This document shows positions 26,815 through 37,200 of a stretch of 64,000 nucleotides of DNA, in pieces (within the stretch, counting starts at the first letter, position 1; each line of letters starts with the position of its first letter). A program made the position numbers and the translations under genes. This DNA is from an uncultured Saprospiraceae bacterium. Lineage in GTDB: Bacteria > Bacteroidota > Bacteroidia > Chitinophagales > Saprospiraceae. Under the pieces are notes generated by a model, which made no database searches, was not told where the DNA came from, and saw only the letters and a list, made by a program, of their open reading frames with translations. The DNA is taken from contig CALFUK010000026.1 of assembly GCA_937929945.1 (NCBI GenBank), positions 1 through 64,000 on the forward strand, in the 5' to 3' direction.

Positions 26815-27650
26815 TGGAAAGCAAACACCTTATTTTCAATTTTACATTTACTGAAGGAGACGCGGATGTCTTGACAGCCTTCCTGCTTGATGCAGACTTT
26901 GAAGGTGTGGAAGAAGTCAGTCCTCAGGAGCTGAATGCCTATGTTCTGCGAAGTAACTATTCGGATGAGCTATTGGCGCAGCTAAAGGAAAGATTGTATT
27001 TTGATATTGACTACAGCTATGAGGACCTGCCGGATAAAAACTGGAATGAGGTATGGGAATCTAATTTCTCTCCAGTGATCATCGACGATTTTTGTATAGT
27101 CAAGGCTGATTTTCATCAGGACCTGCCTTCAGCTGAACATGTCATTACGATCAATCCCAAATTAGCATTTGGTACGGGGCATCACATGACGACCTACATG
27201 ATGATTCAGGCCATGCGCAAGATAGATTTCCAGGATAAACACATCATAGACTTAGGTACGGGCACAGCTATTTTAGCTATTCTGGCAGAGAAGTTGGGGG
27301 CCAGTACTGTATTAGCTACTGACAATGACGAGAAAGCGATTGAAAATTCCATAGAGAATATCGAAGCTAATGATTGCCACAAGATCATCATCAAAGATCA
27401 TCTGCATCCGATAGCTTCAAAATCTGGAGATGTCGTCTTTGCGAATATCAATATGAATGTGCTTAAAGAATATCAGCCTATGATTGAAGCCATAGTGAAG
27501 CCTGGAGGCTTAGTCTTACTCTCGGGCATCCTTTATGACCAGGCCTTGGAGATGATAGAACTGTATACAGCTTCGGCTCAGCTCAGACTGCTCGCTCATG
27601 ATCAGGGCGATGAGTGGAATATCTTGACGCTGCAGCGATCAGAATCGTAA
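26814..27650 (+). CDS. prmA: Ribosomal protein L11 methyltransferase
   Basis: 278 residues. The N-terminal substrate-recognition domain is followed by INPKLAFGTGHHMTT and the SAM-binding DLGTGTAILAILAEKLGA, then VFANINMNVLKEY (the NxN-type catalytic region) and GGLVLLSGIL. It trimethylates ribosomal protein L11. The start shares an A with the upstream DinB-like stop, and its 3' end overlaps the opposing maf gene by 12 bp. Confidence 0.94.
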   Translation: MESKHLIFNFTFTEGDADVLTAFLLDADFEGVEEVSPQELNAYVLRSNYSDELLAQLKERLYFDIDYSYEDLPDKNWNEVWESNFSPVIIDDFCIVKADFHQDLPSAEHVITINPKLAFGTGHHMTTYMMIQAMRKIDFQDKHIIDLGTGTAILAILAEKLGASTVLATDNDEKAIENSIENIEANDCHKIIIKDHLHPIASKSGDVVFANINMNVLKEYQPMIEAIVKPGGLVLLSGILYDQALEMIELYTASAQLRLLAHDQGDEWNILTLQRSES

Positions 27651-28205
27651 GAGAGCTTGGTAGAGCTCTCGCATCGGCAATCCCAAGATATTAGAGTATG
27701 ATCCGGTAATGGATTTGATTTTTACCCAGCCGATCCAGTCTTGGATCCCGTAGGATCCTGCTTTGTCATAAGGGCGATAATTATCTACATAGTAGTCCAG
27801 CTCCGCTTCCGAGATCTCATCTAATAACACTTCTGATTTTACTGAGAAGCTGTGGGTTTTTTCTTGCGTTAGGAGTGCTACTCCGGTGATGACGCTGTGT
27901 GTCTCAGCACTAAGCTTACGAAGCATCTCTATGGCCTCTGTTCTGTCATCTGGTTTGTTTAGGATCTCATCCCGCCAAAAGACTGAGGTGTCGGCAGCGA
28001 GGATGATACGCTGGGTATCCAGTAGGTCAAGGGCATAGCGTCCTTTTTTGAGAGCCAAGTATTCTGGGGACTCCTCTAGCGCTATGTGATCTGGGACATT
28101 CTCTTCGACGTCATAGCCGACGACTTCGTGCTGGATGTCTGCTTGGTCCAATAGAAATTTTCTTCGGGGCGACTTGGATGCTAAGATGATGGATTGTTTG
28201 ATCAT
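27639..28205 (-). CDS. maf: Maf-family nucleotide pyrophosphatase
   Basis: 188 residues. ILASKSPRRKFLLDQ at the N-terminus is the Maf substrate loop (SxSPRR), followed by LAADTSVFWRDEILNKP and SVITGVALLT, and the late KAGSYGIQDWIG. Maf proteins hydrolyse dTTP, UTP or modified nucleotides and have been linked to septum inhibition. It is the last gene of a four-gene unit with fdx, iscX and ubiA; its ATG overlaps the ubiA stop by 4 nt. Confidence 0.94.
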   Translation of the reverse strand: MIKQSIILASKSPRRKFLLDQADIQHEVVGYDVEENVPDHIALEESPEYLALKKGRYALDLLDTQRIILAADTSVFWRDEILNKPDDRTEAIEMLRKLSAETHSVITGVALLTQEKTHSFSVKSEVLLDEISEAELDYYVDNYRPYDKAGSYGIQDWIGWVKIKSITGSYSNILGLPMRELYQALLRF

Positions 28206-29086
28206 GGATAAAGTAGAAAAGTGATACCTGCCAGCATCAAGACCTTCAAGGCGATGCTGACAAATGAATAATCTTTGGGCTGTGAAGATCGAAAGGTATT
28301 GAAAATGATGAAACTAAGAGGAATAAGGATCAACAGGATGAGATGTACCTGACTGAACATGCTATGAAACTGATGAAAAATAGCAAATGAAATGACTAAA
28401 GCCAATCCAATCATACCCAAAAAAGCTGCGACAAGTTTGGCCTTTTCTAAACCGATCTGTATCGGCAGGGTCTGTAGCCCAAAGGCCTGGTCAGCCTCAT
28501 GGTCCTCCATGTCTTTGATGACTTCCCGATACAAATTAATCAAGAAAGCAAATAACATAAAGGCATAAAGTACTTCTAACGTGGTGCTGTGAATCAGAAG
28601 GCCACTGCGGTATTCTGATATCATGACGATGCCGACGACAGCTGCTGTAAAAGCTGACACGAGTATATTCGCAGGAAGCCCTGTAGATTTCAGATGTGAC
28701 GAGTAGAGATATAGCAGTATTGTCGCTGTAGGGTAAAACCAATATAGATCAATCAAATCAAGTCGAATAGCTAAGAACATCGATAGGGCAGCACCTGAGA
28801 GGACTAATCCTAGATAGATCCACATCAGTTTTCTTTTTGAAAAATCTGATTTGGTCTTTGCTGCTCTGATGTCAAGATCGTAGTCATAGTAGTCATTGAT
28901 CACATAGCCTGCTGCTGCTATGATGAGCGTACAGATGACCAATAATGAGAAATAGTACAGACTAAGACCTGTAGCGAAAATGCCAGTATGGACGGTATGA
29001 TGAGCAGAGATGTAGTATTTGACGATGCTCTGCGTCAGGATAATGATGAGTAGATTATTCGCCCTAAACAGCCGGAGCAGTGCCAT
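28202..29086 (-). CDS. UbiA-family prenyltransferase
   Basis: 294 residues with about eight or nine membrane helices. The first Asp-rich motif is NDYYDYDLD (NDxxDxxxD) and the second DMEDHEAD, both needed for Mg-prenyl-diphosphate binding. In Bacteroidota, relatives are often annotated as geranylgeranylglycerol-phosphate geranylgeranyltransferase or as quinone/heme-type prenyltransferases; the acceptor cannot be told from sequence alone. The position between iscX and maf in one transcript gives no further hint. Confidence 0.9.
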   Translation of the reverse strand: MALLRLFRANNLLIIILTQSIVKYYISAHHTVHTGIFATGLSLYYFSLLVICTLIIAAAGYVINDYYDYDLDIRAAKTKSDFSKRKLMWIYLGLVLSGAALSMFLAIRLDLIDLYWFYPTATILLYLYSSHLKSTGLPANILVSAFTAAVVGIVMISEYRSGLLIHSTTLEVLYAFMLFAFLINLYREVIKDMEDHEADQAFGLQTLPIQIGLEKAKLVAAFLGMIGLALVISFAIFHQFHSMFSQVHLILLILIPLSFIIFNTFRSSQPKDYSFVSIALKVLMLAGITFLLYP

Positions 29087-29095
29087 GACTATAGG

Positions 29096-29341
29096 CTATT
29101 GGTTATCTCGCCATTCGTAGACCCATTTTGCTTGGATCTGCTCGAGGTGTCCCTCAGTGCTATTCTCTTTGGTACCTTCAAAAGTGGGTATTTCGAGAAT
29201 CCACTCTAAGAGCTCTGTGAATCTGATTCGATAGATTTTACTCTCAGTAAAATCATCACCAAATCTCTCGTATAGCTTCATGGCTATATCCTCGTGGTCG
29301 GGCCAGTTGATGGGTAAATCATCGAAATCTTCGAATGCCAT
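29096..29341 (-). CDS. iscX: IscX-like Fe-S assembly protein
   Basis: 81 residues, about the usual size of IscX with a short N-terminal extension. Acidic surface and family pattern: WPDHEDIAMKLYERFGDD, IRFTELLEWILEIPTFEG and the end LEQIQAKWVYEWRDN. IscX binds the cysteine desulfurase IscS and iron and adjusts the rate of cluster assembly. The gene lies 9 nt after the ferredoxin gene, the same fdx-iscX order as in proteobacterial isc operons, but without iscU, hscA or hscB beside it. Confidence 0.88.
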   Translation of the reverse strand: MAFEDFDDLPINWPDHEDIAMKLYERFGDDFTESKIYRIRFTELLEWILEIPTFEGTKENSTEGHLEQIQAKWVYEWRDNQ

Positions 29342-29350
29342 ATCTTAAAA

Positions 29351-29692
29351 TTAATGTTCGTGTCCTATGATGCCAGATTGGTCAGGAATGGTGACCTCTA
29401 TCTCAGCGTCCTGATTGAGTATGATGCATTGACAAGCTAATCTTGACTCTATCCGAGGGTTGCTGGCGCGATCAATGAAATCTTCTTCTTTATCAGATAT
29501 TTCTTCCAAGCTATCTCCACCTTTCTCTACGTATACGTGGCAGGTACTGCAAGCGCACACGCATCCACAGTTATGATTTAGGTGAATATCATTATCCTCT
29601 GTGACTTCTTGGATGGTGAATCCTGCTTCCACATTTTCTATGACCTTAGTCTCAAGGCCATTTTCTTCAAATAAAAACTTAATTGTCGCCAT
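29351..29692 (-). CDS. fdx: [2Fe-2S] ferredoxin, adrenodoxin/ISC type
   Basis: 113 residues of beta-grasp ferredoxin. The cluster loop is HNCGCVCACSTCH, with the last ligand in ACQCIIL 37 residues later; two cysteines in the loop beyond the four ligands are notable. The acidic helix DSLEEISDKEEDF matches adrenodoxin-type partners. It supplies electrons for Fe-S assembly. First gene of the fdx-iscX-ubiA-maf unit. Confidence 0.93.
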   Translation of the reverse strand: MATIKFLFEENGLETKVIENVEAGFTIQEVTEDNDIHLNHNCGCVCACSTCHVYVEKGGDSLEEISDKEEDFIDRASNPRIESRLACQCIILNQDAEIEVTIPDQSGIIGHEH

Positions 29693-29715
29693 ATAAATAT
29701 CTCTCGAAAGAGCTG

Positions 29716-29745
29716 CAAATGTAATGTATTAAGCCTATAAAACAA
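29716..29745 (-). promoter_or_regulatory. Promoter of the fdx-iscX-ubiA-maf operon
   Basis: On the minus strand TTG (29743-29745) is followed after 19 bp by TACATTTG (29716-29723) and then CAGC. Spacing and boxes fit the Bacteroidota housekeeping consensus. The leader to the ATG at 29692 is about 17 nt. Confidence 0.7.
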
Positions 29746-29869
29746 CCTGTCTTAGCTTATTGTTCCCCCATTGTTGATTTGTTAAGATTTTAGCTGGAAT
29801 AATAGCATTTCATGTCAAAATATTTTAGATTACAAGATAATATCGACGTACTTAAAAAGTTTAAAGTCA

Positions 29870-32500
29870 ATGTCTCAAGCTAACGAACAATTAGAAATCA
29901 AAAAATATAAGTTTAAAGAGCTCAAAGTATACTCCTCTACAGAATGGCTTGCTGATAATAAAAAGAAATACAGGCAAGTTTTTGATCGCTTTGAAGTCAC
30001 CTACATATACGCAGAATTATCATTTTACAATAAGTTTTTTGATAATGAGAACTGGGAGGTAGACATTGATCTGCGCTGCTATGAGCTGAAGAAGAGTCGT
30101 AAGAAGCTGTGCTCTCTATCCATCAAGAAGCAGGTTAGCAAGTTTGACAATGTGGTCTATGTCAGAGAGGGGTGGGGCAACAAGAAAGAGGGCGCTTTCT
30201 GGAAGAGTGGTACTTATTATTGGGAGGCCTGGATCGATGGTGAGAAAGTCGCCACTAAGTATTTCTACATAGAGGATGCTGGGATCAATTATGAAAGTAA
30301 TCTGGACAGTCCCTATGTGGATATCTATTCGCTTAAGCTCTATGAAGGTCAATACGATGATGTCATAGAAGCAGAGAGAGTCTACCACACCGTATTCAGC
30401 TGTGAGGAGACGAGGTACATCTATGTAGAGATGGCACTGAAGAATCTGATATCTACCTCTAATTGGCACTGCGAGCTTTTTATCAAATTCTATAATCAGG
30501 CCAGGGAGCTGAAAGGACAGGTCGTCAAGCTGCAGAATGTCAAATCAGATGATGAATTCATCAAAGTCACTGCAGGGTGGGGTACGAATGTCAAAGGTAG
30601 CTGGAGATACGGATCTTACACCGTGGAGATTATATTCATGGACAAACTATTAGCTGTCATCCCATTCGAAGTCAGCGATGAATTTATCGAAGGGATCGTG
30701 CCAGTGCAGCTACCTAATAGCCAAGTGCCTTTGGTCCTAGTACAAGACGAGGGCGTCAATCAGAGTTTTGAGGAGGTGATGCTTAATTTGGATTCGCTGA
30801 TTGGTCTGCAAGCCATCAAGCGGCAAGTACTGGATCATGCCAAATACATTCAGTTTCTACAGCTTAGGAAAGATAAGGGATTTGCAGAAAGAGAAGAGAT
30901 TAACATCCACTCGGTATTCACTGGTAATCCAGGTACAGGTAAGACGACTGTCGCTAATATGATGGGCTTACTCTATAAGAAAATGGGGCTGCTCTCTAAA
31001 GGACACGTGCATGAGGTGGATCGGGTAGACCTGGTCGGAGAATACATTGGACAGACCGCGCCTAAGGTGAAAGAGGCCATTGAGAAAGCACGTGGTGGAG
31101 TCCTCTTCATAGATGAAGCATACTCACTGGCCCGCACGAATGATGATAGTAAAGATTTCGGTCGCGAAGTCATAGAGATATTGGTAAAAGAGATGTCTAA
31201 TACGGAGCGCGATTTCGCAGTGATCGTAGCGGGATACCCCAAGGAAATGAAGCACTTCATTGATTCTAATCCGGGGTTGAAATCTAGGTTTAAGCTATTC
31301 TACCATTTCACTGACTACCTACCGCAGGAGCTATCCGAAATAGCCAGCTATGCCGCACAAGAAATGGAAGTAAGCTTCATGCCTGATGCCAAGGAAAGAA
31401 TCGACGAGATCATCACCGAGGCATTCCGTAATCGAGATAAATCCTTTGGAAATGCCAGATTCGTGTATGATTTAGTGGAAAAAGCTAAAATCAATCTGGG
31501 ACTCAGGTCCATGGATCAGTCAAGTCCGAAGTCCTTAGAGTATGACTATCTGAAGCAAATCCTACTCGCGGACGTCAATAAAATTAAAATCAAGCAGCAA
31601 AAAATCATCCCGCGCATCCCGATTGACTATGAGCTATTGGATAACGCACTCGCTGACTTAGATAATCTCATTGGTATAGCGGAGGTCAAAAAGCAAATAT
31701 TAGAACTGGTCGATATCGTCAAATACTATCGAGAGACGGGTAAGGAGGTGCTCAATAAATTCTTTTTACACACGGTATTTGTCGGTAATCCTGGTACGGG
31801 TAAAACCACTGTAGCCAGAATACTCACCCAAGTATACAAGGCATTAGGCATCTTAGAAAGGGGCCACATGGTCGAGACTGACCGACAGGGGCTGGTCGCT
31901 GGCTACGTCGGCCAGACAGCCATCAAGACGGCCGAGATCATCGATGAGGCTATGGGGGGCGTCCTATTTATAGATGAGGCCTATGCACTCACCAGTAGAT
32001 CGTCCTCTTATGGAGACTTTGGTAATGAGGCAGTGCAGACGATACTAAAGCGAATGGAGGATCATCGAGGCGAATTCTTCGTATTTGCTGCGGGATACCC
32101 AGACAACATGGAGCAATTCTTGAAAGCCAATCCAGGGCTAAACTCCAGATTTGACAAAATTCTTAAGTTCGATGATTACGAGCCAGAGGAGCTGGGCCAG
32201 ATCGCCGAGAAGATGCTGACAGAAGATGAATTCGTCCTGTCTGCTAAAGCCAAAGACCTGCTCATCAGTGAGCTCATTAATCTCCATCTAAGAAAAGACA
32301 AGTATTTTGGTAATGCACGTACCGTACGCACTATCGTATCAGATATCATCCGATACCAAAACCTGCGACTGGCATCTCAGCATGTAGAAGGTAAGCCACG
32401 CATACTCTCTAACAAGATTGCTGAGAGTGATGTGATCATGGCGGTGAAGGTTAAAACTGATGAAGCCTTTAAAAAGAGTTCCATTGGTTTTGGTAATTGA
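29870..32500 (+). CDS. Tandem CbbX/SpoVK-type AAA+ ATPase with duplicated N-terminal domain
   Basis: 876 residues. Two similar beta-rich domains form residues 11-145 and 150-275: each has a YIY-E-L/M strand, a SNW or ENWEV strand and a GWG...K-G-W/FW...SGTYYWE or YGSYTVE hairpin. Two AAA+ modules follow. Walker A is GNPGTGKTT at 352-360 and again at 639-647; Walker B is GGVLFIDEAY at about 409-418 and 696-705; each has the VGEYIGQTA or VAGYVGQTA pore-type segment and a GNPGLxSRF arginine-finger region. Both sites look intact. The family (CfxQ/CbxX, SpoVK, EccA) remodels protein assemblies. No signal peptide, so cytoplasmic. The partner is unknown. Confidence 0.9.
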   Translation: MSQANEQLEIKKYKFKELKVYSSTEWLADNKKKYRQVFDRFEVTYIYAELSFYNKFFDNENWEVDIDLRCYELKKSRKKLCSLSIKKQVSKFDNVVYVREGWGNKKEGAFWKSGTYYWEAWIDGEKVATKYFYIEDAGINYESNLDSPYVDIYSLKLYEGQYDDVIEAERVYHTVFSCEETRYIYVEMALKNLISTSNWHCELFIKFYNQARELKGQVVKLQNVKSDDEFIKVTAGWGTNVKGSWRYGSYTVEIIFMDKLLAVIPFEVSDEFIEGIVPVQLPNSQVPLVLVQDEGVNQSFEEVMLNLDSLIGLQAIKRQVLDHAKYIQFLQLRKDKGFAEREEINIHSVFTGNPGTGKTTVANMMGLLYKKMGLLSKGHVHEVDRVDLVGEYIGQTAPKVKEAIEKARGGVLFIDEAYSLARTNDDSKDFGREVIEILVKEMSNTERDFAVIVAGYPKEMKHFIDSNPGLKSRFKLFYHFTDYLPQELSEIASYAAQEMEVSFMPDAKERIDEIITEAFRNRDKSFGNARFVYDLVEKAKINLGLRSMDQSSPKSLEYDYLKQILLADVNKIKIKQQKIIPRIPIDYELLDNALADLDNLIGIAEVKKQILELVDIVKYYRETGKEVLNKFFLHTVFVGNPGTGKTTVARILTQVYKALGILERGHMVETDRQGLVAGYVGQTAIKTAEIIDEAMGGVLFIDEAYALTSRSSSYGDFGNEAVQTILKRMEDHRGEFFVFAAGYPDNMEQFLKANPGLNSRFDKILKFDDYEPEELGQIAEKMLTEDEFVLSAKAKDLLISELINLHLRKDKYFGNARTVRTIVSDIIRYQNLRLASQHVEGKPRILSNKIAESDVIMAVKVKTDEAFKKSSIGFGN

Positions 32501-32513
32501 ACCGTTGAAAATC

Positions 32514-34169
32514 TTATAGTTTGATGATCAATCCACCATTTAGATGGAGGCCAAAATTAGCATAGCCATTCCATCGCTGATATTCAGAATTCAATAGGTT
32601 CATCGCTTGAAAATTGAACATGACTCTCTCCATGAGCTTCGCTTTGATGTCTATGCTCAGGTCGTACTGATAGCCTGTGATCTGATTGGTGCCAAAGAGG
32701 TCTATGTAAGGAACTCCCTCTTGCACGTGAAATTGGATTTCTGAAAATAGTCTTTGCTTAAATAGACCAGCCTTAGCTCCAAGTGATGCTTGAAAGCTGC
32801 TGGTATGCCATGCTTCTTGGATCTGATCCACGCTGATGAAGTGCTTCTGGGCCTCCACTAATAACTCGACTGCCGGGTGGACGGGATAACTGGCTTCAAT
32901 TCTCATGTAGAGATCTGTGGCATCATCTACGATTTTTGTATACTGCAATGGACGGTCGCCAGAACTCACCTCTATATCATTGAATACATAAGAAGTGAAA
33001 TAATCATTGAGGAAGAAATAGTGATCTTTCATCATCGTGTAGCCCGCCTGAGCCTTGATGGACAGCTTCCCAGGTGTATGATAGCTCGCTGTAAGGCTAA
33101 AGTCTTGTTCCCTTGCATTTATGGAAGTGCCAAAAGCTTGATTATACCATGGATTGATGTTCAGCATATTCTCCAAGGAATGCTTAATCAAAGTAGACTC
33201 AGTTGCAAAGCTTAGATCTATCTGGTCACTTACTGCGACCTTGATTCTCCCGTCAGGTAAGATGAAGGTTTGTTCTGTATTATTAAGAAAAGCGGCTGAT
33301 GCACTAATGCTGTATTTTTTCTTGGTTAATGATACAGCGGGCTCAATGTAAAGATGATTGTATAAGCTATTGTCTATGCCTTGATTGATAAAGGTATAAT
33401 CTACTCCGGCCTTTAGGCGACTCGTTAAAGCTGAGGTCAGTTGGTATTCTACTTGTCCAAATGCTTCGACATGATTTTCGCTGATATCGGTATCTGCACT
33501 ACTGATCAATCCATAATTAAACCCTGCTTCTGCACTGAATCGATCTGACAGTTTGTGTTCGGCTCGACTCTCTAATTGAAACTGAGATATGTCTCTCTGA
33601 CCTCTTATCGCCTCAGATAGCTCAGCATATATAGAATCTTGCAAACCGAAAAAGAAGACCGACTCCCGGTCATAAGACAGCTTAGCTTGGATCAGTGTGT
33701 TCTCCGTCAAGAAGTAATTCGCTCTGAGCTGACCAGATGCATGCCGATAGTTTTTGTCAGAGACCTCGCTGTCCTCGAAGGATTCATAGTGCAGTGCTAC
33801 TCCCATATTAAAGTAGTCTTTTGTATGTACATCATAAGCAGCATGGACCATAGGATTACTCAGCGTACCATACAGACCATGGATGTAACCATGGTAGTAT
33901 TCAGAATTCTTCTCTGGTCTCATGCCGATAGGTCTGATGTACGGCGGGGGATAGTCTATGCTGATCTCATCTGTGTTAATATCATATTCACCATTAATCG
34001 GTATTGATGGCGTGTCAATCAATTTAGGAGCTGTCAGGATGGCCTTAGACTCTTTCAGACTCGCTTCATATTCTCTGATCACTTCTATGTCGTCGATGGG
34101 CAGGGTGTCTTGACTTATTGCCATAGAGCCTGTGCATATTAGAATTGCTATTAGTAATCGATTTTTCAT
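32514..34169 (-). CDS. TonB-receptor-like outer-membrane beta-barrel protein
   Basis: 551 residues with a signal peptide ending near SMAISQD. After a Pro-rich linker (IDYPPPYIRPIG), the rest is a repeating strand-turn pattern of alternating hydrophobic residues (AAYDVHTKDYFNMGVALHY, FQAMNLLNSEYQRWNGYANFG), ending in the barrel closure GLHLNGGLIIKL. This fits a TonB-dependent-receptor-like barrel, but no plug domain or TonB box is visible. It follows 95 nt behind the TPR gene, and the two appear to form a unit. Possibly a channel or anchor for the TPR protein; a transport substrate cannot be named. Confidence 0.78.
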   Translation of the reverse strand: MKNRLLIAILICTGSMAISQDTLPIDDIEVIREYEASLKESKAILTAPKLIDTPSIPINGEYDINTDEISIDYPPPYIRPIGMRPEKNSEYYHGYIHGLYGTLSNPMVHAAYDVHTKDYFNMGVALHYESFEDSEVSDKNYRHASGQLRANYFLTENTLIQAKLSYDRESVFFFGLQDSIYAELSEAIRGQRDISQFQLESRAEHKLSDRFSAEAGFNYGLISSADTDISENHVEAFGQVEYQLTSALTSRLKAGVDYTFINQGIDNSLYNHLYIEPAVSLTKKKYSISASAAFLNNTEQTFILPDGRIKVAVSDQIDLSFATESTLIKHSLENMLNINPWYNQAFGTSINAREQDFSLTASYHTPGKLSIKAQAGYTMMKDHYFFLNDYFTSYVFNDIEVSSGDRPLQYTKIVDDATDLYMRIEASYPVHPAVELLVEAQKHFISVDQIQEAWHTSSFQASLGAKAGLFKQRLFSEIQFHVQEGVPYIDLFGTNQITGYQYDLSIDIKAKLMERVMFNFQAMNLLNSEYQRWNGYANFGLHLNGGLIIKL

Positions 34170-34264
34170 TTACTCTACATTTTATGGATCAAAGGCTTTC
34201 TATCAATGTGCAAAATTTGTTGATCATCAGGAGGCTTAATTTTCTAAGCATCATTAGACTCGTG

Positions 34265-37200
34265 TCATTGATTGTTATTGTATTCCAGAATCAGAGTATC
34301 CGAATTTTCGGTATTAATCAGCTGATTCTGTTGCAGTATGGTCTCAGTTAAGCTTTGTTTTTTGCTGGCAGCAAGTGAGATGATGCCGTCCCCTTGATCT
34401 GTATAATTTTGTAAGATAGAATCCAGAGCAGCCTTGGCTCTAATGTATTCTTCGTTCTTGAGATATACATCACTCAGGAGGATTACGCCTCTGGCCACCC
34501 AGTAGTGGTAGCTGCTGTACTCCGTCGTCAACTGACTCAAGAGCTCATTCGCTTGGGGTAAATCATTTCTCTTAAAGTTGATCTCTGCCATTTGATACAG
34601 AGACTCTGCTGATCGAATGTTTTTCTCACCTGCGGTGACCTGCCGGTAATAATCCAAAGCCTCTATGATTCGGCCATCTTTGTAGGCTGAGGTAGCTAGA
34701 CAGTATTGGGCAAAGCGTTTTTGCTTTTCACTGGCGAGAGCTGACTGTATGACTCTCAGTGCATAAGGTCCATACTCGTCCACTTTTTTGAGTTGATAGA
34801 GTGACTCCAGAACACTATAGTTAGCTATTTCGGAGGTCTCTGGGTCATTTGCACTGATGATTTTTTTATGGTAGCTGGCTGCCTTTTCATAGTCCGAGAG
34901 CTTGTAGGCTATGGCGCCCGCCTTGAGTAAGGCTTTCTCTTTCAGTCTACTGTCTCCTTGCGTGAGCAGCTTCTCATAACTGGCTAGTGCAGCGGTATAC
35001 TGGTCTAACTTAGCTTGGATGTCTGCCTGATAATACAGTGCATCAGCTGTGTAGAATCCTTGCTGATAGCGGGACAGATACATGCTGAACTGTGCTAATG
35101 CCTCAGGTCCTGCATCAGTGTCATATTTCTCTTTAGCGATGGCGTAGCTGAGCGAGTCTTTCTCATAGTCTGTCACCTGATCGAGTGAGGGATGTGATTC
35201 TATCAGCTTAAAATAGCCTTCTGAATCTGATTTTTCATTGATGTATATTTCTTTGATGGCTTCATTAGCTTGTACTAGTTCTGCAGGTGCAGGGTCAGCG
35301 TTCAGGATCTGCTCATATTGGCTGAGGGATTCGTCGTAGGCTCCCGCATTATAATTGATCAGGCCAAGTTTTAGTCTCGCTTTATTGCTGAAAGGAGAAT
35401 TAGGGTATTCGCTGAGAAGCTTGGTGAATTCTTGTTTTGCTTTGGCTTCATTACCCATAGACAGATATGCATCTGCTGCATGATAGATTGCATTATCGAT
35501 GTATTCCGATGTGGGGTAGTCATTGATCACGCTCTCCAGTAAGACTATCTTCTGCACATCAGTGCCAAGAAATCCCTGAATCAGAGCGGTTTGATAGCGG
35601 GAGTAATCGGGATGTTTTGCTTCTGGGATTTGATTGGCTTTAAAGTATCGCTCTAAACTCTTGGTATAGTTCTTCTGCTGGAGACTCAGGTCTCCAGAGC
35701 GCAGTAAGGCGTCCTCATAGATCAGAGTATACTCACTGTTAGCATCGTCTACGCGATAGCTCTGGACGCTGAGGTCAAAGTACTGAGCAGCATCCTCCAG
35801 CTTATTTTGGTCCATCCAGTTGTACCCTTGATTGTAGTAGGCGATCCACTTTCGGCTTTCTTCTGATGTCGTCTGTCGAGACTCGCTTTTTACGAAATAT
35901 TGATTGTAGATAGCTGTGCTCTTTTTCAGCTTTTGGTCCTGACGATAGATCGAGCCTAGCCAAAATAGTGCATCCAGTGTGACCTGCGGATCCTGATCAT
36001 TCTCGATGGCTGAGCTGAAGTAGCTGACGGATTCCTTCAGTAGATCATCTTGATAGAATTTGACTCCTTGGTTATACTGGAGGATTTGAGCTTTAGCTTT
36101 GATGTCGGTGCTTGGATTCTCCAGTTTGTCTATGAAGGTGAGCGCTCCTATATAGTCATCTGTATTCAGATAGATGGTGGTCATAAGGTCCCTTGCTTCA
36201 TTATATTTCGCAGAGCTTTTAGAGATTTTCCCCAGTGCATTAAGGGCGTCTTGGTATTGATGGTCCTGACTGGTTAGTTTGGCGTAGTTGATGATCAGTT
36301 GGTCCCGGATGGGTTTTTTTATTTCTTTGGCATTTATGGCAGTGTAGAGTGCGCTTTGGGCTTCTTGAGGCCGATTCGTTTTGAGATAGCTGTCAGCTAA
36401 AAGAATCGTGCTATTCAGCTGATGAGCTGATGATTCTGGCTGTAGTGACAATGCTGCAAAGTAGGGGATCGATTCCTCCACTTGACCTAACTGGTAGAGC
36501 ACATAGGCGATTTGAAATGTTTCACTGGAGGTCAAAGCTTCCTGATCAGATTCGTCGATGACTAGCAGCGGCTTAGCCTCTTCATATCTACCTCGTTGAA
36601 AATAGGCTTGTCCCAAGATTTTTTTGATTTTATCCTTGTGGTCTATTTTTGGTTTTTGTAGCTCTAGTTCGGCGTAGCTGATTAGCTTGTCATACTCTTG
36701 CTCAGCAAAATATATTTGACTCAGGTAGTAGGGGATGGAGGGGCTGTATTTATCAGAAGCACGCACCCGCTCGAAGCCGCTGATAGCTGCCTTCATATCT
36801 CCTTCGAAGTAAGATGACATCGCATGATAGTAGTTAGTGGGGAAGTAGTAGATGTCTCTTGTGTTCTTTGTTTTGCTGAACTGCCTCCTGGCTGCCTGAA
36901 ACTGCTTGGTGACGAAGAGACAATAGCCCTTCTTGAAGTGATAGGCAGATGCTGTAGCCTCTGATAAGGTTTCATCATCTTCGATCAAATCATAGCTGAT
37001 GATGGCTTGGTGATAGTCCTGCTGATTGTAGTAGTAGCCGCCTAAGGCGATGGCCAGTTGGTTTCTCTCTGCTGTCCCTTCTATCTCATAAAGTTTGTCT
37101 TGGATCAGTTGTGCTGCATAGTTCGGATGCAGGTGAAAAAGCCCAATCAATTGATTGAAGTGATGTTCAGCATCGACAGCCATTGGCTCTGGAAAAAGTA

